Positions 41,106 to 50,828 of a stretch of DNA of 64,000 nucleotides are shown here, one piece after another. Position numbers and translations under genes: made by a program. Position 1 is the first letter of the stretch. Each line of letters begins with the position of its first letter. The notes under the pieces were generated by a model that searched no databases, had not been told where the DNA came from, and saw only the letters and a list, made by a program, of their open reading frames with translations. Origin of the DNA: Clostridium acidisoli DSM 12555 (GTDB lineage: Bacteria; Bacillota; Clostridia; Clostridiales; Clostridiaceae); assembly GCF_900176305.1 (NCBI RefSeq), contig NZ_FWXH01000003.1:434001-498000 (forward strand), read 5' to 3'.

Positions 41106-42398
41106 ATGTCAACAGAATCAAAACAAATTAAGGTAGTTGTAGTTGATGATGAACCCCTTGAAATAAATTTAATCAAAAAGTGTATAAACTGGAAAATTTT
41201 TAATATGGAAATAGTAGGGGAAGCACAAAATGCTATTTCAGGAATGGAACTTGTTGAAGGATTGTCACCGGATATTTTATTTACAGATATAAATATGCCA
41301 ATAATTGACGGTATTAAATTTAGTGAGATGGTAATCCAAAGACGGTTTAAAACTAAAATTGTAATATTATCAGGATATGACGATTTTAGATATGCCCAAA
41401 AAAGCATAAAAATTGGAGTTTCAGATTTTTTGCTAAAACCAATAAATAATGATGAGGTTTTTAAGGCTGCATCCAAACTTAAAAATATTATTGATTATGA
41501 AAGGGAGAGCTCTAATGAATATAATTTACTAAAAAAACAATTAAGCGATAACCTTCCTTACATTAAAGAAAAGTTTCTTATTGAGCTTATAAGCGGAAAT
41601 TTGGAAAATGAAAAAATCATAAACAGGGCTTTGTTTTTAGGGCTACGTTTTAAGTATCAAGGTGTTCAAGTTGCCGCAGTAGAAATTAACAGTTCAAGTA
41701 CATATGATGATAATGTAAACACTGGAACATATTTTATACAGAAGATAAAAATAACGAACATGATAAAGGATGTATTTCAGGAAAATGAATTTATCTATGT
41801 TTTTTATGATACACTAAACAGAATTATTATCTTGAATAATAATGAAAATATAGATCTTTTTGAAAAATGTGAAATCTTAAAAACCAAAATAGGTGAAAAT
41901 ATAGAATATCCCGTGAGTATTGGACTTGGAGAAATAAAAAAACATGTGTGTGAAATCCCTGCTTCATATAAAGAAGCCTTAGAGGCATTAAAATCCATTA
42001 AAATAATTAACGTTAAGCAAACATGTAAAAGTGACTGTATAATAATAAAAGCAAAAAAATATATTGATGACAATCTTGAAAACAATAAACTGTCACTTTC
42101 TTTGATGGCAAAACACTTGTATCTAAACCCAAGTTATTTAAGCCGCATGTTTAAAAAGGAGATTGGTATAAGTTTTGTAGAATATCTTACAAAAATACGT
42201 ATGGAAAGGGCTATAGAGCTTTTGAAACAAGGAGATATGAAAGCCTTTGAAATTGCTGATAGCGTTGGCATTTCAGACTCCAATTATTTTTCTACTTGTT
42301 TTAAAAAATATACAGGTCTATCTATAAGTGAATACAAGAAATATATTATTAATAAATTTATAGATAATGGGCCTTATAAAATGAAATCAGTAAATTAG
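41106..42398 (+). CDS. yesN: YesN-like response regulator (REC + AraC domain)
   Basis: A 430-residue transcription factor. The receiver domain has VVVDDEP, the phospho-acceptor in DILFTDINMP (Asp61), the threonine/serine switch in VILSGYDDF and a lysine in LLKPINNDEV. A middle region of unknown fold leads to the AraC-type DNA-binding domain (from about 320: YIDDNLENNKLSLSLMAKHL, NPSYLSRMFKKEIG, ADSVGISDSNYFSTCFKK). It likely activates the divergent binding-protein and permease genes through the direct repeats at 43922. It starts two bases after the kinase stop. Confidence 0.93.
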   Translation: MSTESKQIKVVVVDDEPLEINLIKKCINWKIFNMEIVGEAQNAISGMELVEGLSPDILFTDINMPIIDGIKFSEMVIQRRFKTKIVILSGYDDFRYAQKSIKIGVSDFLLKPINNDEVFKAASKLKNIIDYERESSNEYNLLKKQLSDNLPYIKEKFLIELISGNLENEKIINRALFLGLRFKYQGVQVAAVEINSSSTYDDNVNTGTYFIQKIKITNMIKDVFQENEFIYVFYDTLNRIIILNNNENIDLFEKCEILKTKIGENIEYPVSIGLGEIKKHVCEIPASYKEALEALKSIKIINVKQTCKSDCIIIKAKKYIDDNLENNKLSLSLMAKHLYLNPSYLSRMFKKEIGISFVEYLTKIRMERAIELLKQGDMKAFEIADSVGISDSNYFSTCFKKYTGLSISEYKKYIINKFIDNGPYKMKSVN

Positions 42399-42420
42399 AA
42401 TTTCTATATCTAATAATTAA

Positions 42421-42460
42421 AAAAACTACCGGACTGATAAATCAGTCTGGTAGTTTTTTT
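42421..42460. terminator. Bidirectional terminator between yesN and the binding-protein gene
   Basis: AAAAACTACCGGACTGA, loop TAAA, TCAGTCTGGTAGTTTTTTT: a 17-bp stem with A and T runs on both sides. Confidence 0.92.
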
Positions 42461-42474
42461 ACTAATGTCCAGTA

Positions 42475-43773
42475 TTATTTGTTTGCGCCAACCTGTGCTT
42501 GCATTTGTTTAGTAAAATCTTCAGGTGTAATCTGTTTACCAAAGATTTTAGCAACAAGATCTTGATGATTTTGTGCATCTGCACCTTCAAGATAAAGGTC
42601 CCAAGCTGGAACACTTGCATTTGCTCCAGTTACTATATCAGCCATAATCTGTTTTGAAATTGGATCGATCTTTGATTGATCAACATTATCATATTTCCAT
42701 TCAGGAAGACCTGCACCCGATAAATAGAACTGTGAAGAAAGATTTTGAGCTAGGAATTTAACTGCTTTTACAGCATCTGTTTTATCCTTAGTGGCAGCGT
42801 TTACAAGAAGGCAATCCGCACCACCGCCAAGATAATCAGAAGTCTCACTGCTTCCACCGCTGATTGATGGGAATTTTACTGGAATTATTTTGCCTTTCAT
42901 TGGTGAAGCATCGATAGTTCCAGCGTCAAAGTTTCCTCCAAAGTACATCGGAATCTTTCCTTGAGTTAATTGTTCTACGGAATCATCTCTTGTAATACTC
43001 AATGCACCTTGGTCAAAGGCTTGTGCCTTAACAAGTTCTTGGAGTTTCTCTGCAGCACTTGCAAATGCCGGATTATCAAAAGATGTCTTTTTATTTAGAG
43101 CATCTAGGCTAAGCTTGGAACCTGCTGTACGAAGGGCTATCATATCATAGTACCACATTCCAGGCCATTCATCCTTTTCACCAACAGCCATTGGTGTAAT
43201 TCCTTTTGACCTGAAGGCTTTAACTGCAGTCAACAATTCATCAAAGGTAGTTGGCACTTTTATATCATTCTTATCAAACATATCCTTGTTAACATACAAT
43301 GCTCCAGCTTGCTGATTATATGTCAATCCATAAACCTTATCATTGTAAGTTACATTTGTTAATGCTCCAGGGAGCATCTTGTCCTTTGTACCGTCATTGA
43401 GGTAACTGTCCAAAGGAAGTATCTTGCCAGCGGTTACAAAAGGTTTAGTAAAACCGCCTGCCCATGAATAAATTATGTCAGGGGCATCACCTGCTGCAAC
43501 AGCTGCTTTAATTTTTGTCTTATATGCGTTGTTTTCTGATACACTTGTAACAATCTGAACGTTTGGATTCTCCTTATTCCATTGACTTACAACAGTATTT
43601 ACTGCTGTTTTTCCAGGATCAGTAGTTGCAATGTTCCAGAAAGTTAAGGTTACTTTTTTTGAAGAGCTATCTGAGGAACTACCACTAGTGCTTGACGATT
43701 GACATCCTGCAAGACCGAATAACATAGAACCAACCAAAAGAGGAATTGCTAAATTTTTTCCGAATCTGTTCAT
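42475..43773 (-). CDS. Sugar ABC transporter, substrate-binding lipoprotein
   Basis: A 432-residue family 1 solute-binding protein. The start MNRFGKNLAI follows AGGTGGGAGAAG; a longer frame starting at 43851 lacks a ribosome site. The signal peptide ends in the lipobox LAGC (Cys24), so it is tethered to the membrane outside. Typical blocks are VTLTFWNIATTDPG, GDAPDIIYSWAGGF and NKDMFDKNDIKVPTTFDEL. It delivers the sugar to the permeases encoded divergently at 44032 and 44933. Context with GH52 suggests xylo-oligosaccharides. Confidence 0.92.
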   Translation of the reverse strand: MNRFGKNLAIPLLVGSMLFGLAGCQSSSTSGSSSDSSSKKVTLTFWNIATTDPGKTAVNTVVSQWNKENPNVQIVTSVSENNAYKTKIKAAVAAGDAPDIIYSWAGGFTKPFVTAGKILPLDSYLNDGTKDKMLPGALTNVTYNDKVYGLTYNQQAGALYVNKDMFDKNDIKVPTTFDELLTAVKAFRSKGITPMAVGEKDEWPGMWYYDMIALRTAGSKLSLDALNKKTSFDNPAFASAAEKLQELVKAQAFDQGALSITRDDSVEQLTQGKIPMYFGGNFDAGTIDASPMKGKIIPVKFPSISGGSSETSDYLGGGADCLLVNAATKDKTDAVKAVKFLAQNLSSQFYLSGAGLPEWKYDNVDQSKIDPISKQIMADIVTGANASVPAWDLYLEGADAQNHQDLVAKIFGKQITPEDFTKQMQAQVGANK

Positions 43774-43921
43774 TCTTCTCCCACCTTTTAAATAATTAAA
43801 TTTGTAAATGTTTCCATAAATATAATAATTCATAAACTGGTAAATTAACATAAAATATTTTTACAGACTTCTTTAATTTTTTTACTATTCGCAATTTTTA
43901 AATCTAAATAATATACAACAT

Positions 43922-43959
43922 TTCTGGTAAAAAAATTAAAGATTCTGGTAAAAAAATTA
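43922..43959. promoter_or_regulatory. 17-bp direct repeats, likely YesN-binding sites
   Basis: TTCTGGTAAAAAAATTA occurs at 43922-43938 and again at 43943-43959, exactly 21 bases (two helical turns) apart, in the region between divergent transport genes. A related half site (AAACTGGTAAATTAA) lies at 43834-43848. AraC-domain regulators bind such paired direct repeats. Confidence 0.75.
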
Positions 43960-44031
43960 TATTAAAAATTTAAATAAAACAGTTATCATTAATATAAGGC
44001 AATTAATTTACTATAAGGAGTTGATAGGTAT

Positions 44032-44913
44032 ATGGAAAATATGTTGAGGAACAAAAAGGCAATATTCTTATTTGTTTTTCCAGCATTTCTTATCTTTTTT
44101 GTAATCGTTTTGCTCCCGATTTTCTTCTCTTTTCAGTATAGTTTACTTAAGTGGGATGGCATAAGCAAAGGAGTTTATATAGGGCTGCAAAATTATAAAG
44201 ACCTGTTTGTAAATAATAGTGATGGCTTTTTAAAATCTGTAGAGAATTCGGTATTACTGGCTGTATTATCTGTTTGCATTCAACTTCCAATTTCACTTTT
44301 CTTCGCGCTTGTTTTAGCAAGAGGAATACGCGGCGAAAAGTTTTTTAGGACAGTGTATTTTATACCTGTAATTTTAGCAACTGTTATTGTAGGACAGCTT
44401 TGGATGAAAATATATAACCCAGATTATGGTCTTTTAAATTTCGTACTTTCAAAAATGGGTTTAAAATTTCTAGAAAACCAATGGCTTGCCAGTACCCATA
44501 CGGTTTTAGGTGCCGTATTTATACCTATTTTGTGGCAATACATAGGTTATCATATGCTTCTTATGTATGCATCTGCTAAGTCAATTTCTCCAGATATATA
44601 TGAAGCTGCAAGGATTGACGGTGCAAGCGAGTCAACTATAGCCTTCAAAATAACTATACCACTTATAAAGCCAATACTTAAGGTGTGTGTCGTCTTTGCT
44701 GTAATAGGATCATTCAAATCTTTTGATCTAATATATGTACTTACTAATGGAGGTCCAATGCATGCTAGTGAAGTTCCAACAACACTTATGTATACCGATA
44801 TATTTAGTAAATATCAATATGGTTATGGAAGTGCAATGGCAATATTTATTGTAGTGGAATGTTTTATATGTACAATCTTGATTAATAGACTTTTCGGAAA
44901 AGAAAATAACTAG
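44032..44913 (+). CDS. Sugar ABC transporter permease (MalF type)
   Basis: A 293-residue permease with six membrane helices. The conserved cytoplasmic EAA loop reads YEAARIDGASESTIAFKI. The short N-terminus and LKWDGISKGVYIGLQNYKDLF are typical of oligosaccharide importers of the carbohydrate uptake 1 family. It pairs with the next gene and the divergent binding protein. No ATPase gene is present, so a shared MsmK-type ATPase encoded elsewhere is expected. Confidence 0.93.
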   Translation: MENMLRNKKAIFLFVFPAFLIFFVIVLLPIFFSFQYSLLKWDGISKGVYIGLQNYKDLFVNNSDGFLKSVENSVLLAVLSVCIQLPISLFFALVLARGIRGEKFFRTVYFIPVILATVIVGQLWMKIYNPDYGLLNFVLSKMGLKFLENQWLASTHTVLGAVFIPILWQYIGYHMLLMYASAKSISPDIYEAARIDGASESTIAFKITIPLIKPILKVCVVFAVIGSFKSFDLIYVLTNGGPMHASEVPTTLMYTDIFSKYQYGYGSAMAIFIVVECFICTILINRLFGKENN

Positions 44914-44932
44914 GTTAAGGAGCGTGGACTAT

Positions 44933-45811
44933 ATGAAAAACATTTTAAATAATAGAAGAAAATCAGAAAAAGTCTCCAAATTTCGAAACTTTTCTTTGGG
45001 AAAAACTATACTCTTCATATTTTTAAGTGTATGGGCTTTTATACAAATATATCCTCTTTTTTGGCTGCTACTTTTCTCGTTTAAAAGCAACGATGAGATT
45101 TTCGGAGGCAACATAATGGGACTGCCACACAAATGGCTAATATCAAATTACACTACTGCCTTAACAAGCGGCAATGTATTTAGGTATTTCTTAAATAGTG
45201 TTATAGTTACTGGAGTAACTATTATTGTATCAAGTATTTTAATAGCATCTGCATCATATGCTATTGCACGTATGAAATGGAAATTAAGGAAACCTGTGTT
45301 GTTTATATTCTTAATGGGTATGATGATACCAATAAATGCAACGTTACTCCCAATCTTTATAATTCTTCAAAAAGTTAAACTTTTAAATACTTATTTTGCG
45401 CTTATACTACCGTATGTTGCATTTGCCTTACCTATGGGCATATTCATTTTAACGAGTTTCATGATCAATATACCTAGTGAACTTGAGGAAGCAGCTTGCA
45501 TTGATGGCTGCAATGTATATCAGATATTTATGAAAATAATAGTTCCTATTGTAAGGCCGGCGCTTGCTACCATTGCTATTTTTACCTATCTTTCTTCGTG
45601 GAATGAGCTGATGTTTGCAAACACCTTTATCAATGATGATGTTAAAAAAACATTAACTGTAGGAATAATGTCACTTTCGGGACAATATTTAACTAACTGG
45701 GGGCCTATTGGCGCAGGACTTGTTATTGCAACAGTCCCAACCATTATTATATACGCGTTACTAAGTGAACAGGTTCAGCAGAGCTTGGTTGCAGGAGCTA
45801 TAAAAGGTTGA
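44933..45811 (+). CDS. Sugar ABC transporter permease (MalG type)
   Basis: A 292-residue permease with six membrane helices and the EAA loop EEAACIDGCNVYQIFMKI. The last residues, QQSLVAGAIKG, are typical of MalG-like proteins. ATG 44933 is used, with AAGGAG 10 bases upstream; a GTG at 44924 is inside the usual spacing region. It follows the first permease after a short gap and precedes the GH52 gene, giving a three-gene operon. Confidence 0.93.
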   Translation: MKNILNNRRKSEKVSKFRNFSLGKTILFIFLSVWAFIQIYPLFWLLLFSFKSNDEIFGGNIMGLPHKWLISNYTTALTSGNVFRYFLNSVIVTGVTIIVSSILIASASYAIARMKWKLRKPVLFIFLMGMMIPINATLLPIFIILQKVKLLNTYFALILPYVAFALPMGIFILTSFMINIPSELEEAACIDGCNVYQIFMKIIVPIVRPALATIAIFTYLSSWNELMFANTFINDDVKKTLTVGIMSLSGQYLTNWGPIGAGLVIATVPTIIIYALLSEQVQQSLVAGAIKG

Positions 45812-45866
45812 TAACTGAGGTTTCAGATGGGAAATTAAAAATACACTATTGAAAGGATGATAGAAC

Positions 45867-47903
45867 ATGGAAAATAAATCATTTTATGCTCACCACAGTG
45901 CTTTTGGAGCATTTTCAAGCTTTATGCTAGGAAAAATAGGTATAGGAGGAGGTTTTGTATTAAATGATGTAAGGCCACCACAAAATAATGTTTATATAGG
46001 TTATAAGCAAGAAGAAATGATTAGGCTTCTCCCATTTTGTACTATAAATAATAATGCTGAGGAAGAGTTTACGGGAGAAGTGAACAATACGAAAAAAAAT
46101 AAACCTATAAAAATTTTTTCTGAAGCTGAAATAAATAGGAAAATGGGATGGGCTTCAGATACCTGGACTGCAGAAAGACTTAAGTTTTCTATAATAACTC
46201 CTTTTGGATATGTTAAGGAGCCTACAGTTATGACAGAAAAAGAAAAAAAGTATGCTTTTGCTCCAGTAATATTTGCGCAACTTACTTTTGATAATAGTGA
46301 CAAAACTACGGATGCAGAAATGATATTTGGGATAGAAGGGCCTAAGAGGAGATTGTCAATAACTACACAAGGAAAGTACCTTGGTGCAGCATGTGAAAGA
46401 AGCTATGGATTTGCAACTGTTAATTCTGGTGATATAAAGGAGTTATCAAGGCTTGATATATTAACTTCTTGGGCAAATGACAATTATCAGAATCATGATT
46501 TGGGCACAGCTCCAGCTTTAATTTTCAAAGTTCCTGCAGGTACTGTAAAGACGTATACAATTGCACTGGCAACATATAAGGAAGGTACTATCACTACAGG
46601 CATTGATACCGATTTTTACTACAGCGGATTGTTTAAATCGCTAGAAGATGTAATTGATTTTGCTTTAGAAAATGTCCATTATTATTTAGATATGGCAAAA
46701 CAAAGGGACAAAGAACTTCAGGAAAGCAAATTAAACGAGTATAGACAATTTCTAATAGCTCATGCAACGCATAGTTATCATGCTAGCAGTCAGCTAATGA
46801 AAAAGAAGGATGGCTCAGCACTATGGGTTGTTAATGAAGGTGAATATATAATGATGAATACCTTTGATCTAACGGTAGACCATATTTTTTACGAAATGAA
46901 ATTCCATCCATGGACAATAAAAAATTCTTTAGACTTATTTGTAGAAAGATATAGTTATCACGACCAAGCTGGGTTAGCCTTTACCCATGATATGGGAGTT
47001 TCTAATGGTTTTTCTCCAAAGGAATATTCTTCATATGAACTTCCAAATCTAGATGGTTGCTTCAGTTATATGACACATGAAGAATTGTTAAACTGGATAT
47101 TAACTGGAGCAGTTTATGCATTAAAGATGAATGATAAAGAATGGCTTAATAATAATGTAAAGATTTTTGTGGAATGCTTTGAGTCATTAAGTGCAAGAGA
47201 TAAAAATAACGATGGAATAATGGATATAGATAGTACAAGATGTCAAGAGGGTTCTGAAATAACAACTTATGACAGCCTTGATGTAAGTCTTGGTCAAGCT
47301 AGAAACAATCTTTACCTTGGATTAAAAAGCTGGTCTTCATATGTATTACTTGAAAAGATATTTAAAGAATATGGTTTTAAAGATCTTTCAGACAAATCCT
47401 TAGAAAAAGCAAAGGCAGCAGCAAGTAAAATAGCAAGTGAATTTAATGATGAAGAACAGTATATACCAGCAGTTTTTGAAAACGGAAACACTTCAAGGAT
47501 AATCCCAGCTGTAGAAGCACTTGTATATCCATATATAGTAGGAGATACTTCATCAGTTAGTGAAGATGGAATGTATGGAGCTTTAATAAAGAAACTTAAA
47601 AGGCACATACTTACAATAATGAAACCTGGCATTTGCATTGATGAGGTTTCTGGTGGATGGAAACTTTCTTCTACAAGCAAAAATACATGGAATAGTAAGA
47701 TATTCCTTTGCCAATATGTAGTTAAAGAAATACTTAATATGAATTTTCCAAGTGAGGAAGCTTGGGATAGAGTTCATGCTAGTTGGCAACAAGTAAGCTG
47801 CAGTGAAGATTGTGCAACGGATCAAGTGAATAGTGATACTGGAACTTCAAGGGGAAGTAGACTGTACCCAAGGTTAGTTACAAGTATTCTTTGGATGAAA
47901 TAA
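45867..47903 (+). CDS. Beta-xylosidase, glycoside hydrolase family 52
   Basis: A 678-residue enzyme that releases xylose from xylo-oligosaccharides. GH52 signatures are the start FYAHHSAFGAFSSFMLGK and NDVRPPQNNVYIGY, the nucleophile region WVVNEGEY (Glu324) and the acid/base region TTYDSLDVSLGQARNNLY (Asp469). GH52 is almost exclusively xylosidase. No signal peptide, so it acts on imported oligomers brought in by the adjacent ABC system. GAAAGGATG precedes the ATG. The operon and its YesM/YesN control make a compact xylan-oligomer module. Confidence 0.93.
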   Translation: MENKSFYAHHSAFGAFSSFMLGKIGIGGGFVLNDVRPPQNNVYIGYKQEEMIRLLPFCTINNNAEEEFTGEVNNTKKNKPIKIFSEAEINRKMGWASDTWTAERLKFSIITPFGYVKEPTVMTEKEKKYAFAPVIFAQLTFDNSDKTTDAEMIFGIEGPKRRLSITTQGKYLGAACERSYGFATVNSGDIKELSRLDILTSWANDNYQNHDLGTAPALIFKVPAGTVKTYTIALATYKEGTITTGIDTDFYYSGLFKSLEDVIDFALENVHYYLDMAKQRDKELQESKLNEYRQFLIAHATHSYHASSQLMKKKDGSALWVVNEGEYIMMNTFDLTVDHIFYEMKFHPWTIKNSLDLFVERYSYHDQAGLAFTHDMGVSNGFSPKEYSSYELPNLDGCFSYMTHEELLNWILTGAVYALKMNDKEWLNNNVKIFVECFESLSARDKNNDGIMDIDSTRCQEGSEITTYDSLDVSLGQARNNLYLGLKSWSSYVLLEKIFKEYGFKDLSDKSLEKAKAAASKIASEFNDEEQYIPAVFENGNTSRIIPAVEALVYPYIVGDTSSVSEDGMYGALIKKLKRHILTIMKPGICIDEVSGGWKLSSTSKNTWNSKIFLCQYVVKEILNMNFPSEEAWDRVHASWQQVSCSEDCATDQVNSDTGTSRGSRLYPRLVTSILWMK

Positions 47904-47926
47904 AGGTAATAAACTTAAATATTCAT

Positions 47927-47968
47927 ACACTGAGAGCCATTGATTTTAGGGGCTGTCAGTGTTTTTTG
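47927..47968 (+). terminator. Terminator of the GH52 operon
   Basis: ACACTGAGAGCC and GGCTGTCAGTGT pair with one bulge and end in TTTTTT. Confidence 0.85.
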
Positions 47969-48123
47969 AATTAAATGGAGTAGTTAATGCAAATATTTTG
48001 GAGTATAATAGTAAAAAATGAGAATTATTGATTATATTTTGAGGGGTGGTGGTTATATGAGTGAAAGCGATATTAGTGACATTATACCGATTATAAATTT
48101 AAAAATTATAAGGAGATGCTTTT

Positions 48124-48963
48124 ATGAGTTACAACCCCGAAATCCCGAAAAACAGATATGATAATTATGAAGACCGTGAATGGACTCGTCTTGAAAAAGA
48201 CGGACATGGAGAACTTCTTTACCATGTGCATTTTGATATATTAAAGCGTTATATCAGTGAAAATGACAAGGTTTTAGAAATTGGTGCTGGTTCTGGACGA
48301 TACACAAAAGATATTGTACAAATGTGCAAAGAAATAACTGTAGGAGATATATCAGCACATCAGATAGAATTTAATAAATCTAAAATGAAAGAACTTTCAT
48401 TGTTTGAGAAAATTAAGAAGTTTTGTTTATTAGATGTGCTACATATGGAGATTTTTGAAGATTCATCTTTTGATTGTATTGTTTGCATTGGTGGAGTAAT
48501 AAACTATCTATTAGATAAAGAAAAAGATGGCATAAATGAAATGCTAAGAGTTCTAAAGCCCGGCGGAACATTGATTGTAGGTGCTATGAGTTTTATCGGT
48601 GCATCACTATATTACTTAGATGGCATTAGGTATGAAAAAGACCAATTTGGAATTGAAGCTACAAAGTGGGTATTTAATACAGGAATTCAAGACGAAGAAC
48701 ACTATCCTGTTCCAAGCAAGCACTATGTCCATATGATGAGAAGTTCAGAAATGGATGAACTATTTGCCCATTTTCCTGTCACTATAAAAGAGAGAAGTTC
48801 TGCTGGATTATTTACACAAGCTGGCGATTCTGCGTTAGAAAATGCTAGACAGGATAAAGAATTTTGGCAATTCATTATAGAAAAAGAAATTGCTTTTACT
48901 AAAATGCAAGGAACACTTGATTGTGGAATGAATATCATTTATGTGCTAGAAAAAAATAATTAA
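48124..48963 (+). CDS. Class I SAM-dependent methyltransferase
   Basis: A 279-residue methyltransferase. Motif I is VLEIGAGSGRYTKDI (residues about 53-67), followed by an acidic motif II-like VGDISAHQ and post-motif LRVLKPGGTLIVGAMSF. Members of this family methylate small molecules or proteins; the substrate is unknown. AAGGAG precedes the ATG. A short upstream frame (48058, MSESDISDII...) runs into the start and may couple translation. Confidence 0.88.
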   Translation: MSYNPEIPKNRYDNYEDREWTRLEKDGHGELLYHVHFDILKRYISENDKVLEIGAGSGRYTKDIVQMCKEITVGDISAHQIEFNKSKMKELSLFEKIKKFCLLDVLHMEIFEDSSFDCIVCIGGVINYLLDKEKDGINEMLRVLKPGGTLIVGAMSFIGASLYYLDGIRYEKDQFGIEATKWVFNTGIQDEEHYPVPSKHYVHMMRSSEMDELFAHFPVTIKERSSAGLFTQAGDSALENARQDKEFWQFIIEKEIAFTKMQGTLDCGMNIIYVLEKNN

Positions 48964-49030
48964 ACAAACTAAGTATTACTTAATAAAATAAATATGAAAA
49001 GTGATTAAAACTGATAGAGAAGGCTTGCTT

Positions 49031-49594
49031 ATGAAGAATGAAAAATTTATTAAATTACTTCCATTTGAAACTAATAATTTAATAATCAGAAAGACTATAC
49101 TTTCTGATACTTATTTATTAATTAAAATGGACAAGAATGAGGAGGTACAAAAGTTTCTGGGTGGAATAAAAAATGCAACATTTTCTGAAAGAGAAAAATT
49201 TATGCAGAAAAAAATTGACAAATTTGACCAAGGGATTATTGGAATGTTAACAGTTGTATTAAAAACATCAAGTGAGCCTATAGGTTTCCTGAATTTTGAT
49301 ATAAATGAGTCATGTAATAATGCAGAATTATCTTATATATTTGATTTTGATTATTGGAATAAAGGCTATTGTACAGAATCAGCTAAAAAACTTGTTGAAG
49401 TGGCGTTTAAAAATTTAAAGTTACATAGAGTTTATTCTGATACAATCTCAGGTAATATTGGTTCGGTAAAAGTTCTGGAGAAGATCGGAATGATTAAAGA
49501 GGGAGAACGAAGAGAACATGTCTTTGTTAATGAAATTAGTGAATACAGAAATTTTATAGATTATGGAATTTTATGTTGCGAATATGAAGATTAA
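49031..49594 (+). CDS. GNAT-family N-acetyltransferase (RimJ/RimL type)
   Basis: A 187-residue acetyltransferase of the Acetyltransf_3 group. The opening FETNNLIIRKTILSD, the core YIFDFDYWNKGYCTESAKKL (acetyl-CoA-binding motif A variant) and KVLEKIGMIKEGERREHVFV are characteristic. These proteins acetylate ribosomal proteins or small amines. The start at 49031 has AGAAGG upstream; a start 10 codons earlier lacks a site. It lies 67 bases after the methyltransferase stop. Confidence 0.87.
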   Translation: MKNEKFIKLLPFETNNLIIRKTILSDTYLLIKMDKNEEVQKFLGGIKNATFSEREKFMQKKIDKFDQGIIGMLTVVLKTSSEPIGFLNFDINESCNNAELSYIFDFDYWNKGYCTESAKKLVEVAFKNLKLHRVYSDTISGNIGSVKVLEKIGMIKEGERREHVFVNEISEYRNFIDYGILCCEYED

Positions 49595-49710
49595 TATTGT
49601 CTTTAGGCAGTTTCTACAGATTGAGAGGCTTTTATGCTAAATTACTATATTAGTGTTGATGCATGCAAAATATCAAATGAATACTTAGGATTAAACCTTT
49701 TTTAGTTTGA

Positions 49711-49766
49711 TGTTAAGAGAGGTATTAGCTAACTTTCATCCCATATTAAAAGAGAGACCTCTTAAC
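49711..49766 (+). other. Long hairpin in the gap after the GNAT gene
   Basis: TGTTAAGAGAGGT pairs with ACCTCTTAACA across about 34 bases, with one bulge. No gene lies between 49595 and 49971; apart from this hairpin and the terminator at 49833 nothing else is seen. Confidence 0.45.
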
Positions 49767-49832
49767 ACTAATATTATATGGTTAAATGAGAATATATTCT
49801 AATTAGAAATGTAAAAGAAAGAGTAGCGATTT

Positions 49833-49873
49833 AATGTGTCATAATGCAATTATGTTTTATGACACATTTTTAT
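49833..49873 (+). terminator. Terminator before the second methyltransferase gene
   Basis: AATGTGTCATA and TATGACACATT pair perfectly, followed by TTTTATTT. Confidence 0.85.
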
Positions 49874-49971
49874 TTCAGAATTATTTTTGAGGTTGTTGTT
49901 CATAAATGGTAATAATATAATTTAAATGTAATATTTAAAAAAATAGCAAGTCATTTGGAGGGAATGATTAA

Positions 49972-50628
49972 ATGAAATTAGAAGAAATGAGTAGTTTTTT
50001 TAATAATCGTGCTGAGGATTATGAGCAACACATGATGGATAATGTAGAGGGAGCAAATAGATTTTATATTGAGACTGCGAAATTAATACCCAAAGTTGAT
50101 GAATTAAATTTGCTTGACTTAGGCTGTGGTACAGGTTTAGAGTTAGATGAAATTTTTAAAATTAATCCAACAGTTAAAGTTACAGGAATTGATTTATCTA
50201 AGGATATGTTAGAAAAAATAAAAGAAAAGCACAGTGATAAATTGAATCAAATTAATCTTATTGTCGATAATTACTTTGATTATGATATAGGGGTATGTGT
50301 GTTTGATGGTGTTGTATCTGTAGAAACACTTCATCATTTTACCCATGAAGAAAAAGTTGGATTATATAAGAAAATTTTTAAAAGTTTAAAAGAAAATGGT
50401 TTTTATATTGAAACGGACTATATAGCTCCAAATCAAGAGTATGAAGATTATCATTTTAGGGAAAATGAAAGAATACGTCTAGAATTAGAAATAACTGATG
50501 GATTTTATCATTATGATACGCCTTGTACTGTGGAAAATCAAATACAAATGCTTTATAAAGCAGGATTTAAGTCTGTAGAAAAAGTTTGGCAACATGAATG
50601 TACGGTTATTTTATTGGCCAAGAAATGA
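49972..50628 (+). CDS. Class I SAM-dependent methyltransferase, small
   Basis: A 218-residue methyltransferase with motif I LLDLGCGTGLELDEI (residues about 46-60), the acidic GIDLSKDM, and GVVSVETLHHFTHEEKVGLY. It resembles small-molecule methyltransferases of the Methyltransf_25 type. Not obviously related in sequence to the enzyme at 48124. GGAGGGA precedes the ATG. It is flanked by terminators and probably monocistronic. Confidence 0.88.
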   Translation: MKLEEMSSFFNNRAEDYEQHMMDNVEGANRFYIETAKLIPKVDELNLLDLGCGTGLELDEIFKINPTVKVTGIDLSKDMLEKIKEKHSDKLNQINLIVDNYFDYDIGVCVFDGVVSVETLHHFTHEEKVGLYKKIFKSLKENGFYIETDYIAPNQEYEDYHFRENERIRLELEITDGFYHYDTPCTVENQIQMLYKAGFKSVEKVWQHECTVILLAKK

Positions 50629-50659
50629 GATAGCTATAATTAAAAAATTTATATTTTAA

Positions 50660-50690
50660 AGGCTTACTTTTAAAGGTAAGCCTAATTTTA
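50660..50690 (+). terminator. Terminator after the second methyltransferase gene
   Basis: AGGCTTACTTTT and AAAGGTAAGCCT form a compact stem with TAATTTTA behind. Confidence 0.8.
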
Positions 50691-50828
50691 TGAATAATAT
50701 TGAGTAAACTTCGGAATATCTTTTATATTTTGGATTGTCTACCATCAGCACCCTACGCACGTGGAGACTATAATAAGGCTGAAAAGGAAAGATAGTTAGA
50801 ACCTTGATAAAATTAGGGTTCTTTTCTT

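Noticed and set aside
48058-48162. Small frame (MSESDISDII...) running into the methyltransferase gene
   Set aside because: It has a plausible ribosome site but no recognisable product and overlaps the real gene; at most a coupling ORF, so not listed as a gene.
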